From Nitrospira lenta (GTDB lineage Bacteria > Nitrospirota > Nitrospiria > Nitrospirales > Nitrospiraceae), in contig CAMBDY010000012.1 in assembly GCA_945865525.1 (NCBI GenBank), positions 1 through 64,000 on the forward strand: 64,000 bases of DNA, written 5' to 3'. A program made the translations under genes and the position numbers. The notes beneath the pieces are model-generated. The model ran no database searches. It was not told the DNA's origin and saw only the letters and a program-made list of their open reading frames with translations. Of the stretch, positions 8,637 through 17,065 are shown piece after piece; position 1 is the stretch's first letter, and each line of letters begins with the position of its first letter.

Positions 8637-9035
8637 TCATACGATGTTGACGCCTGGTAGCCGTTCGATAAGTTCAACTTCATACCCGTCAGGAGCATCG
8701 ATGAAGATAAACCGGCTACCGGAGGAGGTAGACGTTGGTCCGTCGGTGATCGTGACGCCCTTTGCGGCGAGGGCTGCGATGGTGTCGTTCATATTCTCGA
8801 CTTCAAAGGCGAGATGAACCAGATCTTCCTGGACCTTCACTGGCCCGCTTGGTGGGAAGCTGCAAAGCTCGATCAGCTCCGCACTGTGGGGCACTTTAAG
8901 GAAAGCCAGATGAGAGCCACGAGGTGACACCTTTCGCTCCAGTACCTCGAGCCCGAGGATGTCGCGATAGAAGGCAATCGTTTGGTCCATGTCGCTGACC
9001 CGCATACGGGTATGGAGAAGTTTCGTAATTCGCAT
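8637..9035 (-). CDS. Glyoxalase I-like VOC-family metalloprotein
   Basis: A 132-residue single-chain vicinal-oxygen-chelate protein resembling GloA (lactoylglutathione lyase). All four metal ligands of bacterial glyoxalase I can be matched: His in LLHTRMRVSDMD, Glu in ELIELC, His in LVHLAFEV, and Glu in GYEVELIE. The family block DGYEVELIERLPG is well kept. It could detoxify methylglyoxal, but VOC proteins of this size include methylmalonyl-CoA epimerases and dioxygenases, so the substrate is tentative. The ATG at 9035 is preferred over a TTG four codons upstream. It lies in a minus-strand run with the GNAT and deacetylase genes. Confidence 0.75.
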   Translation of the reverse strand: MRITKLLHTRMRVSDMDQTIAFYRDILGLEVLERKVSPRGSHLAFLKVPHSAELIELCSFPPSGPVKVQEDLVHLAFEVENMNDTIAALAAKGVTITDGPTSTSSGSRFIFIDAPDGYEVELIERLPGVNIV

Positions 9036-9086
9036 AGCTCGTTTCAATAAAAAGCGTACACGTAAAAATAAAAAAATGATGTATTT

Positions 9087-9566
9087 TTAATTTTTATTTA
9101 TTCGTGCCGATCCACTGGTTTTACGCAGCAGAATTTCTGCGCTGCCCTGGATCAGAAGATTTGGCATGGGGCCGATTTCCTGATAGCCCTGCTTCTCGTA
9201 GAAGTGTCGGCCGTGTTCGTTGAAGTCTGATACGCAGGCGAACAGATTTTGTGTCCTCGCGAAGACCAGTGTCTCGATGTGGGCCAGCAATCCTCTCCCG
9301 AGTCCCTTGCCTCTAGCCCAGGCTGCCATCCCAAACAGTTCTAAATAGTCGCCGAGTAGGAATTTCTGACGAACGACCGCAATACCGGAGACCTTCCCAT
9401 TATCTTCCATGATGAAGCTGTCGCGCCCTTGGGAGAGCGGCAGGAAATAGCTGTTCCAGTCTTTGGCGCGATAGCCCAGCCTCTTCCAAGGATCGGAGTC
9501 GGCGAGTAGTTCTACCACGGTGACACGATCTTGTTCCGTCATAAGGCGAACAATTGGATCGGTCAT
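9087..9566 (-). CDS. GNAT-family N-acetyltransferase
   Basis: A 159-residue protein with the GCN5-related acetyltransferase fold. The acetyl-CoA motif A is recognizable as ELFGMAAWARGKGLGRGLLAHIE (the RGKGLGRGLL loop binds the pyrophosphate of CoA). Motif B is near FNEHGRHFYEKQGYQEIG. The acceptor substrate cannot be deduced. Its ATG overlaps the stop of the upstream polysaccharide deacetylase by 4 nt (ATGA), so the two are translationally coupled. The tail ends in the short AT-rich gap before the VOC gene. Confidence 0.82.
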   Translation of the reverse strand: MTDPIVRLMTEQDRVTVVELLADSDPWKRLGYRAKDWNSYFLPLSQGRDSFIMEDNGKVSGIAVVRQKFLLGDYLELFGMAAWARGKGLGRGLLAHIETLVFARTQNLFACVSDFNEHGRHFYEKQGYQEIGPMPNLLIQGSAEILLRKTSGSARINKN

Positions 9567-10276
9567 GGCGCGGCCGTACCCTTACAGGTGAGGAGATCGT
9601 TGATGGTCATAGGGGTGAGATTACGGTCGGGCAAGAGATGGTCGTGGAGATCCTGCACGACCTCACGGGTATGCTTGCCCTTGCCGTTGGCATGCATCAC
9701 GATGACACTGCCCTTGCGGACAGACCGTTTCATGTGGTCCTCGATTTGGCTCGCAGTAATCGTCTCGTCGGGATCTCCTGACACCACATTCCAGAGAATG
9801 AATTGGAGGCCGAGGGCACGGGCCACGTTCACCGTATCGTTGTTGAATTCTCCATAGGGAGGTCGGAACAGGGTCGCGCTGTGACTGTATTTGGCTTTGA
9901 GGAGCCGGACCGGGCCGAGGATTTCTTGTTTCTGCTCCTCTACGGAATGGAGCGGCAGATGCGCATGGACTTCCCCATGGGTACCGACTTCAAAGAAAGA
10001 AACGTGGAGGAGGAATTGGACTTGCTGCTCGTGCCGTGCCATCCATTTTCCTGACATGAAAAATGTCGCAGGGATTTTCTGTTCGATCAAATAGTCGATT
10101 AAGGCCTGATCGTAGCCTGTGCCTTTCCGTACTGGGCAGAGGTCGAAGGTCAGCGCCACGCCAGGACAGGAAAGCGGACCTGTCTTGATCACCTGGGCCT
10201 GCGTGATGGGAGGTATTACGCTGATAAGCAGCCCTGCGTGGATCAGGCACAGAATGTAGGGGAAATAGCGCAGCAT
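9563..10276 (-). CDS. Exported polysaccharide deacetylase-like protein (NodB fold)
   Basis: A 237-residue protein with an N-terminal signal peptide (MLRYFPYILCLIHAGLLISV, cut near TQA). Carbohydrate esterase 4 motifs are present: motif 1 ALTFDLCPV keeps the catalytic-base Asp but not the usual second Asp; motif 2 GTHGEVHAH supplies two metal-binding histidines; motif 3 FRPPYGEFN; motif 4 WNVVSGDPD; motif 5 VIVMHANGKGKHT. The TFDLC form of motif 1 defines a recognized subgroup, so loss of activity need not follow. Likely role is N-deacetylation of an envelope glycan or peptidoglycan. A TATACT box at 10283-10288 lies 6 nt before the ATG. Confidence 0.82.
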   Translation of the reverse strand: MLRYFPYILCLIHAGLLISVIPPITQAQVIKTGPLSCPGVALTFDLCPVRKGTGYDQALIDYLIEQKIPATFFMSGKWMARHEQQVQFLLHVSFFEVGTHGEVHAHLPLHSVEEQKQEILGPVRLLKAKYSHSATLFRPPYGEFNNDTVNVARALGLQFILWNVVSGDPDETITASQIEDHMKRSVRKGSVIVMHANGKGKHTREVVQDLHDHLLPDRNLTPMTINDLLTCKGTAAP

Positions 10277-10282
10277 GGAACT

Positions 10283-10288
10283 AGTATA
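10283..10288 (-). promoter_or_regulatory. Candidate -10 box of the deacetylase-GNAT pair
   Basis: TATACT on the minus strand, 6 nt upstream of the ATG at 10276. No convincing -35 at the usual distance. It matches the short-leader pattern of other genes in this window. Confidence 0.35.
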
Positions 10289-10423
10289 CCGGAAGAGATC
10301 TAACGCAGGCTGTAAAAAGCTATTGTGCGCACAGGGGGAATTTCTGCGAGACGGTCGGGATAGGCGAGAAAAGTGCGATCGGCAGTTTGGCGGCCCGACA
10401 ACCTCGAACCCTTGCCCCTCTGC

Positions 10424-11908
10424 CTATTTGAGCGTTAGGACCGATTGGAGCGCGAAGCTGACGAGAGGGTCGGGGAAAAGGCCTAATAGAATCACGCCGC
10501 CGGCGGCGCAGGCTAGCAGGAAGGAGAGGGCGGGCGACGTGACGAGTCGCGGCACGATAGACGAGGGATCAGGCTCGCGCATATACATCACCATCACAAC
10601 CCGCATGTAGTAGTAGGCGGATACGGCAGCAAAGATCAGAGCGATGGCAGCGAGCCAGGCCAATCCCACTTGAACTGCCGCCATGAACACATAGAACTTT
10701 CCGATGAAACCGGCGGTCGGAGGAATGCCGGCCAGTGAGGCCATGAAGAGCAGCATGAGAAACGCTGCAAGAGGCTGGCGTTTCGCAAGACCGGCAAAAT
10801 CCTCAATCTCCTCCCCCTCGATTCCGCCTTTCCTCAGCATGCCAATGACCGCGAAGGCCCCGAGCGTCATAAATGCATAGAGGGCGAGATAGATCATGAC
10901 GCTGGCGAGGCCCGGCGTACCACCGGACGTCCCGGTCGCGCGGCCCGCCGCGATAAAGCCGATCAAGGCATAGCCCGCATGAGCAATACTGGAATAGGCC
11001 AGCATTCGTTTAATATTTGTTTGCACGATGGCGACGAGATTACCGAGCACCAGGGTGACGAGGGCGATGAGCAGGAACAGGAGCGACCAATCCGCCTTGA
11101 GGCCGCCGAGTCCTTCGATGAAGACCCGCATGAAGGCGGCAAAGCTGGCCACTTTTGCTGCCACGGCCATAAAGGCTGTGACGGAGGTGGGGGCCCCCTC
11201 ATAGACGTCTGGCGTCCACATGTGAAATGGCACGGCGGCGAGTTTAAAGCTGAAGCCGACTGCCACGAGAATGACTGCAATTAGCAAGAGTGGATCGTTC
11301 GCTCCGTGCGTTCCAATAGCGGCGGCAATCGAGGCCAGCTTCGTGCTACCCGCCATACCGTAGAGCAGCGAGATGCCGTAGAGGAGAATCCCCGAAGAGA
11401 AGGCGCCGAGGACGAAGTATTTGGCTGCAGCCTCCAGTGAGCGGGGCTTCGACCGGTTCAGTCCGGTCATCACATAGAGCGAGAGGGACATGAGTTCTGT
11501 GCCGAGGTAAATCGTGAGCAGATCTGCGCCGGAGACCATGACTAGCATCCCAGCGAGAGACAGGAGGATGAAGCCATAGTATTCGCCCAGGTGGATGCGC
11601 TCCGCTTTTAGATAAGGCAGCGAGAGCACAATAGTTAGGGCAGTTACGCCATAGAGGAGAACTTTCCAGAATCTGGCATAGGCATCAACCACCACCAGGT
11701 CGCTGAAAGCAGAGACCCGGATATTCAGCACGCCGATCTGTCCCATCGTCAGACCAAGACAGAGCGCGAGGGAACCCAGACTCAGCCAGCCCAGGAGGTC
11801 CCGTCGCGAGGCCGGCGTGATCGGGTCCAGCACGATGACGAGACAGGCCGTGGCAACGATGATGAGTTCTGGAAGCAGGGCTAAGAGATCGGGGCCATAC
11901 AAACTCAT
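10424..11908 (-). CDS. nuoN: NADH:quinone oxidoreductase subunit N
   Basis: NuoN is one of three antiporter-like proton-pumping subunits of the complex I membrane arm. The 494 residues form about 14 hydrophobic helices. The conserved glutamate of the helix-5 region appears in YLGTELMSLSLYVMTGL, and a lysine-bearing broken-helix segment in FSFKLAAVPFHMWTPDVYEGAPT. This is the last gene of the operon. Its ATG overlaps the nuoM stop by 4 nt, indicating translational coupling. Length agrees with bacterial NuoN. Confidence 0.96.
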   Translation of the reverse strand: MSLYGPDLLALLPELIIVATACLVIVLDPITPASRRDLLGWLSLGSLALCLGLTMGQIGVLNIRVSAFSDLVVVDAYARFWKVLLYGVTALTIVLSLPYLKAERIHLGEYYGFILLSLAGMLVMVSGADLLTIYLGTELMSLSLYVMTGLNRSKPRSLEAAAKYFVLGAFSSGILLYGISLLYGMAGSTKLASIAAAIGTHGANDPLLLIAVILVAVGFSFKLAAVPFHMWTPDVYEGAPTSVTAFMAVAAKVASFAAFMRVFIEGLGGLKADWSLLFLLIALVTLVLGNLVAIVQTNIKRMLAYSSIAHAGYALIGFIAAGRATGTSGGTPGLASVMIYLALYAFMTLGAFAVIGMLRKGGIEGEEIEDFAGLAKRQPLAAFLMLLFMASLAGIPPTAGFIGKFYVFMAAVQVGLAWLAAIALIFAAVSAYYYMRVVMVMYMREPDPSSIVPRLVTSPALSFLLACAAGGVILLGLFPDPLVSFALQSVLTLK

Positions 11909-13467
11909 TGCGGCGTGTCCTCAGTCTTTAGTGGCTTGGCACTACCGGCCAGCAATGGCACCGCCTCTCCGGCAGAGGGCTGGGCCGTCGGCGCAACCTT
12001 CGTGCGGGCCATGGAGGCGATTACGTTGTTCACACTTTGGTGCATTTTGCTCACGAGCGGATTGGGGTAGAGCCCAATCCAGAATACCAGTAGGGCCAGC
12101 GGCACGAGGGTGGCGAACTCCCGTTTGGTGAGGTCCTTGAGTTTGGGGATTTGGTGCAGAAGTGGGACTCCGAAGACCACTCGCTGAACCATCCAGAGAA
12201 TATAGGCGGCGGCCAGGATGATCCCCAGTGAGGCAAAGGCAGTCGCAACTTTGCTCCAGAGGAACGTCCCAACGAGCACGAGGAACTCTCCGACAAAACT
12301 ATTGGTGCCGGGGAGGCCGAGCGAGGACAAGGCGAAAATGACCAACAGTGTGGCATATTGCGGCATTGGTGAGGCTAGCCCCACATTGTCGGCAATCAAG
12401 CGGCTGTGGGTACGCTCATAAATGATACCGACGCAGAGGAACAGGGCGCCGGTCGTAATGCCATGGTTGAGCATTTGGAGGACCGCTCCCTCGATGCCCT
12501 GCTGATTCAAGACAAAGATGCCTAGAGTTACGAAGCCCATGTGGCTCACACTCGAATAGGCGATCAGCTTTTTAAGATCGGCTTGGGCCAGCGCCATATA
12601 GGCCCCGTAGATGATGGCGACGATGGAGAGGCTGACTATTATGGGCGCGAAGGTATGGCTGGCGTCCGGCAGCATCGGCAAGCTGAATCGCAAAAAGCCG
12701 TAGGCGCCCATCTTCAAGAGGATGCTAGCAAGGATGACGCTACCAGCGGTCGGAGCCTCGACGTGGGCGTCCGGGAGCCAGGTATGAAAGGGAAACATGG
12801 GGACCTTCACGGCGAAGGCGGCGAAGAACGCCAGGAAGAGCCACATTTGTAGCGACGCCGGGTAGGTGCCCTGGCTCAAGGCGAGGATGTCGAACGTGTG
12901 GCCCCCATAAAAGTAAAGGGCGAAGATGGCGACGAGTAACAGCACGCTTCCTGCGAGGGTATAGAGAAAAAACTTGATTGCCGCATACAATCGATTGGGT
13001 CCCCCCCAGACGCCGATGAGGAGGTACATCGGAATCAACATGGCTTCCCAGAACACATAGAACAAAACGAAATCGAGGGCGATAAATACACCGATCATGG
13101 CGGTTTCCATGACCAAGAGCATGGCCATAAAGCCTTGGACTCTTGTGGTAATCGCCGTCCAGGAGGCTAGAACGCAGAGAGGCATGATCCCGGCGGTCAT
13201 CAAGACGAGTGGGAGGCTGATCCCGTCGAGGCCCAAGCTATAATAAATGGGTGGAGCCGTAATCCAAGCCACATGTTCCGTGAACTGCATCTGGCTGGTC
13301 TGCGGATCGAAGAGCCACCAGAGAGGGACCGCGACGAAGAGGTCCGCGAGGGTCGTGGCCAGGGCAATCCAGCGAGCGGTGGATTCCGTCACGAAATACA
13401 TCGCAACAGCTCCCGCAAGGGGAATCAGGAGAAGCAATGTGAGCCAGGGAACTCCGCCGCTATGCAT
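11905..13467 (-). CDS. nuoM: NADH:quinone oxidoreductase subunit M
   Basis: NuoM is an antiporter-like subunit of the complex I membrane arm. The 520 residues include the conserved glutamate helix FYVFWEAMLIPMYLLIGVWGG and the channel segment FAVKVPMFPFHTWLPDAHVEAPTAGSV. The helix VSHMGFVTLGIFVLN is also typical. A hydrophilic C-terminal tail of about 40 residues (ASMARTKVAPTAQPSAGEAV...) is longer than in many NuoM. It is 6 nt downstream of nuoL and overlaps nuoN. Confidence 0.96.
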   Translation of the reverse strand: MHSGGVPWLTLLLLIPLAGAVAMYFVTESTARWIALATTLADLFVAVPLWWLFDPQTSQMQFTEHVAWITAPPIYYSLGLDGISLPLVLMTAGIMPLCVLASWTAITTRVQGFMAMLLVMETAMIGVFIALDFVLFYVFWEAMLIPMYLLIGVWGGPNRLYAAIKFFLYTLAGSVLLLVAIFALYFYGGHTFDILALSQGTYPASLQMWLFLAFFAAFAVKVPMFPFHTWLPDAHVEAPTAGSVILASILLKMGAYGFLRFSLPMLPDASHTFAPIIVSLSIVAIIYGAYMALAQADLKKLIAYSSVSHMGFVTLGIFVLNQQGIEGAVLQMLNHGITTGALFLCVGIIYERTHSRLIADNVGLASPMPQYATLLVIFALSSLGLPGTNSFVGEFLVLVGTFLWSKVATAFASLGIILAAAYILWMVQRVVFGVPLLHQIPKLKDLTKREFATLVPLALLVFWIGLYPNPLVSKMHQSVNNVIASMARTKVAPTAQPSAGEAVPLLAGSAKPLKTEDTPQ

Positions 13468-13473
13468 AGATCC

Positions 13474-15372
13474 TCAGAACATCAAAAAGACGGTCAGAAT
13501 CAGGACGATCCCGAGTGCCATCCCGAGCGCATAATGTTGTGTCTGTCCGCTTTGCGTGAGCCGCAAGACCCAGCCGCCCCAGGCGATCGCACGCGCAGTA
13601 CCGTTCACTGCGCCGTCGATCACCGCCACGTCTACTCGTTTCCAGAGTTCGGAGGCGGTGGAAAAAGTGGGGCGGACGATTGCTCGATCGTAGGCCTCAT
13701 CGACATACCATTTATTCAGTGAGCCCTGGTAGAGCGTGTGACACTTGCGCGTGAACTGATCCGGGAGGGCCGGGTTGAGCACATAGGCGTAATAGGCGCC
13801 GGCGATTCCGATCAAGCCCGTGCTCGTGGCCAGCACCATGATGACGATCGCGGCGGCTCCCCCGTGAGTGGCGCTGGCTGTGCCTGTCTCGAACATTGGT
13901 CCAAGAAATTCAGGAATCCCCAGATAGCCTGTGGCAATGCTCAAGATACCTAGGACGATAAGCGGGATGGTCATGGTGTGCGACGGTTCATGGATATGGT
14001 CTGTATGGCGGGGATCGACATGCGAGGGCCCCCAGAACGTGACGAAAACCAATCGGAAACTATAAAAGGCCGTCATTAAGGCCGTCAGGAGACCGAGTAC
14101 GGTCAGAAACTGGCCGAGAGGACCCGCTGACCAGGCCGCCACGAGCAATGCGTCCTTACTGAAGAATCCTGACGTCAGGGGAAATCCTGCCAGCGCGAGC
14201 GAGCCCACCACGAAGGTCCAATAAGTGATCGGTAATTTGTCTTTCAGCCCGCCCATGCGCCGCATGTCCTGCTCGTGGTGCAGGGCGATGATGACGGACC
14301 CGCAACTAAGAAACAGGAGAGCCTTGAAGGCTCCGTGGGTCAGGAGATGGTACATGCCTGCTGTATAGGCGCCGAGACCACAGGCCATCACCATGTAGCC
14401 GAGTTGACTCACTGTCGAATAGGCTACGACTCGCTTGATGTCGGTCTGGGTCATGGCGATGGTGGCTCCGACGACCATTGTCAGTCCACCGATAAGCGCC
14501 ACAACCGTCATGGCGGTGGGAGATAGGTTGTAGATGGGTGCCAAGCGCGCGACCACGAATACGCCGGCCGTGACCATCGTCGCGGCATGGATGAGCGCCG
14601 AGATGGGGGTAGGGCCTTCCATCGCGTCCGGCAACCAGACGTGGAGCGGCACCTGAGCCGATTTGCCCATGGCTCCGGTGAAGAGAAGGAGGCAGATGAG
14701 CGTTAGCACGGAGAGGTCCCAGGTGCCGCCGAACGGCCCGAGGACATTTATCGTGTTGCCAGCTGACTCATGTGCTCGAGCAAAAATTTCCTCGTAGTCA
14801 AGCGATCCGAAGCTGTACCAGACCAGGAGCAGGCCGAGCATGAAGCCGAAATCGCCGACGCGATTGACGAGAAACGCTTTGGTAGCGGCGGAACAGGCGG
14901 CGGGACGATCGTACCAATGGCCGATGAGCAGATAGGAGCAGAGCCCCACCGCTTCCCAGAAAATGAAGAGCTGCAGCAGGTTGTCTGCCATGACCAGCAT
15001 TAGCATCGAGAAGGTGAAGAGCGCGATATAGCTGAAGAAGCGGGCATAGCCCGAGTCTTTATCCATGTACCCGATGGTATAGATGTGAACGAGTGAACTG
15101 ACGGTCGTGATGAGGAGCAGCATGACAGCGGTCAGCCGGTCGATGGAAAATCCGATGTGAATGTCGAGTGAGCCGGAGGTTACCCAGGTGTAGAGGGGGA
15201 AGCTCGCCGAGAGACCGTTGGCCACATCAAAAAAGACTAGGAGTGAAAGAAACCACGACACGACGACCGCCGGCACCGCAACGAGATGGGCCTGGTCCTT
15301 GATCCAACGGCCGAAGAGCCCGAGGATCAGGAACGACACCAAGGGAAGGAGTGGAATGAGTTCGTAGGTCAT
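13474..15372 (-). CDS. nuoL: NADH:quinone oxidoreductase subunit L
   Basis: NuoL is the distal proton-pumping subunit with the long lateral helix that braces the membrane arm. The 632 residues contain FWEAVGLCSYLLIGHWYDRP (helix-5 glutamate), AMGKSAQVPLHVWLPDAMEGPTPISALIHAATMV, and GYMVMACGLGAYTAGMYHLLTHGAFKALLFL. A C-terminal amphipathic region and final helix (LGMALGIVLILTVF) follow. The gap to nuoK (15373-15529) carries an intergenic repeat instead of the usual tight spacing. Confidence 0.96.
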   Translation of the reverse strand: MTYELIPLLPLVSFLILGLFGRWIKDQAHLVAVPAVVVSWFLSLLVFFDVANGLSASFPLYTWVTSGSLDIHIGFSIDRLTAVMLLLITTVSSLVHIYTIGYMDKDSGYARFFSYIALFTFSMLMLVMADNLLQLFIFWEAVGLCSYLLIGHWYDRPAACSAATKAFLVNRVGDFGFMLGLLLVWYSFGSLDYEEIFARAHESAGNTINVLGPFGGTWDLSVLTLICLLLFTGAMGKSAQVPLHVWLPDAMEGPTPISALIHAATMVTAGVFVVARLAPIYNLSPTAMTVVALIGGLTMVVGATIAMTQTDIKRVVAYSTVSQLGYMVMACGLGAYTAGMYHLLTHGAFKALLFLSCGSVIIALHHEQDMRRMGGLKDKLPITYWTFVVGSLALAGFPLTSGFFSKDALLVAAWSAGPLGQFLTVLGLLTALMTAFYSFRLVFVTFWGPSHVDPRHTDHIHEPSHTMTIPLIVLGILSIATGYLGIPEFLGPMFETGTASATHGGAAAIVIMVLATSTGLIGIAGAYYAYVLNPALPDQFTRKCHTLYQGSLNKWYVDEAYDRAIVRPTFSTASELWKRVDVAVIDGAVNGTARAIAWGGWVLRLTQSGQTQHYALGMALGIVLILTVFLMF

Positions 15373-15529
15373 AATAAAGCGCTAATAGCGTATGGTGGAT
15401 GACCGATAGCAAGGAGCTGCAGGCGGATGTAAGGCGTGTTAGGGCGGAGCTTCTGTCCACTCTGAATCCTTCGGGATTGTTCGCCTGCTATTAGCCATAC
15501 GCGATCTGCCATTAGTTCTGCGATCTGCT
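15373..15529. repeat. Repeat-bearing spacer between nuoK and nuoL
   Basis: The 157-bp gap holds an imperfect inverted repeat: GCTAATAGCGTATGG near its left end and GCTATTAGCCATACGCG near its right end, with CTAATGG/CCATTAG-type words between. No gene is visible. It interrupts the operon without an obvious terminator T-tract. Confidence 0.4.
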
Positions 15530-15835
15530 CTACCATTTCAGCAACTGAAACTCGTCGACATTAATTGTGGACTTGGCCCGATAGAGGGCAACGATGATGG
15601 CCAATCCGACGGCGACTTCTGCCGCGGCAACCGTCAGGGCGAAGAAGACGAAGACCTGCCCTGCCACATCATGGAAGTACTGCGAAAAGGCAACGAAGTT
15701 AATGTTCGTTGCATTCAACATCAATTCGACCGACAGGAGGATGATGATGATGTTCCGGCGCAGCAGGACACCGATGACACCAGTCAGGAATACGATACCG
15801 CTGAGTACGAGATAGTAGGATAAGGGGATCGTCAT
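15530..15835 (-). CDS. nuoK: NADH:quinone oxidoreductase subunit K
   Basis: A 101-residue protein with three transmembrane helices. Both conserved membrane glutamates of NuoK, part of the central proton channel, are present: in [16 protein letters not shown] (helix 2) and in [20 protein letters not shown] (helix 3). Length equals the family norm. It lies between nuoJ and nuoL in the nuo operon. Confidence 0.96.
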   Translation of the reverse strand: MTIPLSYYLVLSGIVFLTGVIGVLLRRNIIIILLSVELMLNATNINFVAFSQYFHDVAGQVFVFFALTVAAAEVAVGLAIIVALYRAKSTINVDEFQLLKW

Positions 15836-15912
15836 GCAGCCTTCGTGATGAGTGATGAGTGACGGGTGACGAGCATGTTATCTGGTCTGGTACGTGGTTC
15901 TCGTCTCACCGA
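15836..15912. repeat. Repeat-bearing spacer between nuoJ and nuoK
   Basis: The 77-bp gap begins with GTGATGAGTGATGAGT (15845-15860), which recurs exactly at 55315-55330. CGGGTGA close behind is matched by TCACCCG near the end of the gap, so the RNA could fold into a hairpin. Confidence 0.5.
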
Positions 15913-16437
15913 TCACCCGTTGCTGTGCACTTCTAAAAGGTCTTTTTTGGCTAGGATGATGGCGCCAATCATTGCGACCAGTAGAATCAAAGACGCCACC
16001 TCAAAGGGAAACAGATAGGTGGAGTAGAGGACGTCGCCGATGACCTCGGTATTACCTGCTTCTTCGACGGTGGTTTCGCTGCCGGTGGGGACGAGGGGGG
16101 CCGTCCAGCCCTTCATACCCGTGAGGATGATGGCCTCAACGAACAGCATCATTCCCACTCCAGCCGCCATGGGCCATTGGCGGTGGTAGCGGTCATCCTG
16201 CTTCAGATTTAGCAACATCACGACGAAGAGATAGAGGACTAGGATGGCCCCGGCATAGACGATGATTTGCACGGCTGCGAGGAACTCCGCATGGAGTGTG
16301 ACGTAGAGACCCGCTACGTGGAAGAACATAATCAGCAGCGCCAGCGCGCTGTAGACGGGGTTGCGCATTGCGATGACTAGTACCGAGGTCGCGGCGATGA
16401 CGAAGGCAAAATAAAAGAAAAATATCTGTTCCATCAA
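15913..16437 (-). CDS. nuoJ: NADH:quinone oxidoreductase subunit J
   Basis: NuoJ (174 residues, five predicted helices) belongs to the central membrane part of complex I. The conserved block is NPVYSALALLIMFFHVAGLYVTLHAEFLAAVQIIVYAGAILVLYLFVVMLLNL, including the pi-bulge helix that couples quinone chemistry to the channels. The last helix is followed by a short tail (AKKDLLEVHSNG). It lies 9 nt downstream of nuoI. Confidence 0.96.
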   Translation of the reverse strand: MMEQIFFFYFAFVIAATSVLVIAMRNPVYSALALLIMFFHVAGLYVTLHAEFLAAVQIIVYAGAILVLYLFVVMLLNLKQDDRYHRQWPMAAGVGMMLFVEAIILTGMKGWTAPLVPTGSETTVEEAGNTEVIGDVLYSTYLFPFEVASLILLVAMIGAIILAKKDLLEVHSNG

Positions 16438-16446
16438 TCTGGCCTG

Positions 16447-16995
16447 TTACGACGGTTTTTGTGGGAGGTGTGCGAAGGCCACGTTGAAGAACGCCACATT
16501 CTGGTGTTGGAGCTCGAGCGGCTTTTCGCACGCCGAGAACGATCGGTCGCCGATGGCGAGCAATTGGTCTTTATTGAGGTGCAGCTGCCGCTTGTCGTAC
16601 ACCGCCCATTCGAATTCGCGCGTCATGCCGAGGGCATCCACCGGGCAGGCATCGACGCACAGACCGCAAAACAGACAGCGGGTCATGTCCATGTAATATT
16701 CTTTGGCGTAGCGCTTCGTTGGTTGGTCGGGCACTTCCGCACTGACGACGCGAATTACCCGCGACGGACAGGCGGCTTCGCAGAGGTCGCAGCCAACACA
16801 TTTTTCCGTTCCGTCGTCATAGCGCAACAGGGCCAGCATCCCGCGATAATTGTCCGGTAGCGTCCGTTTCTCATGCGGGTACTGTAGGGTAATTGGCCGG
16901 TAATGCAGCAGGTGCGACATGGTCGCTTTCATGCCGACCAGAAGGTCGTAGAAGGTGATGGTTTTGATCCATGCTTTGAGTGTCATTCGTGTCAT
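16447..16995 (-). CDS. nuoI: NADH:quinone oxidoreductase subunit I (two 4Fe-4S clusters)
   Basis: NuoI carries clusters N6a and N6b that pass electrons to N2. The two ferredoxin motifs are CVGCDLCEAACPSRVI and CLFCGLCVDACPVDAL. The preceding YPHEKRTLPDNYRGMLALLRY is family-specific. The 182 residues are within the normal range. The N-terminal amphipathic part (WIKTITFYDLLVGMKATMSHLL) contacts the membrane arm. Confidence 0.96.
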   Translation of the reverse strand: MTRMTLKAWIKTITFYDLLVGMKATMSHLLHYRPITLQYPHEKRTLPDNYRGMLALLRYDDGTEKCVGCDLCEAACPSRVIRVVSAEVPDQPTKRYAKEYYMDMTRCLFCGLCVDACPVDALGMTREFEWAVYDKRQLHLNKDQLLAIGDRSFSACEKPLELQHQNVAFFNVAFAHLPQKPS

Positions 16996-17065
16996 GCTTT
17001 CAGCGAGCAGCAGTCAGCTTTATCGAAATGCAAATCTAGCACGGTTCGTGGACGGCGCTCGTACA
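16996..17065. repeat. Short repeat in the nuoH-nuoI gap
   Basis: The gap begins with words of the CTTTCAGCGAGCAGCAGTCAGC type, the same TCAGC vocabulary seen at 1544-1586 and 7501-7610. No gene is present. The part nearest nuoH shows nothing recognizable. Confidence 0.35.

Noticed and set aside
9563-10276. Deacetylase inactivated by TFDLC in place of TFDD
   Set aside because: The TFDLC form is a regular variant in one subgroup of this family and the other four motifs are kept.
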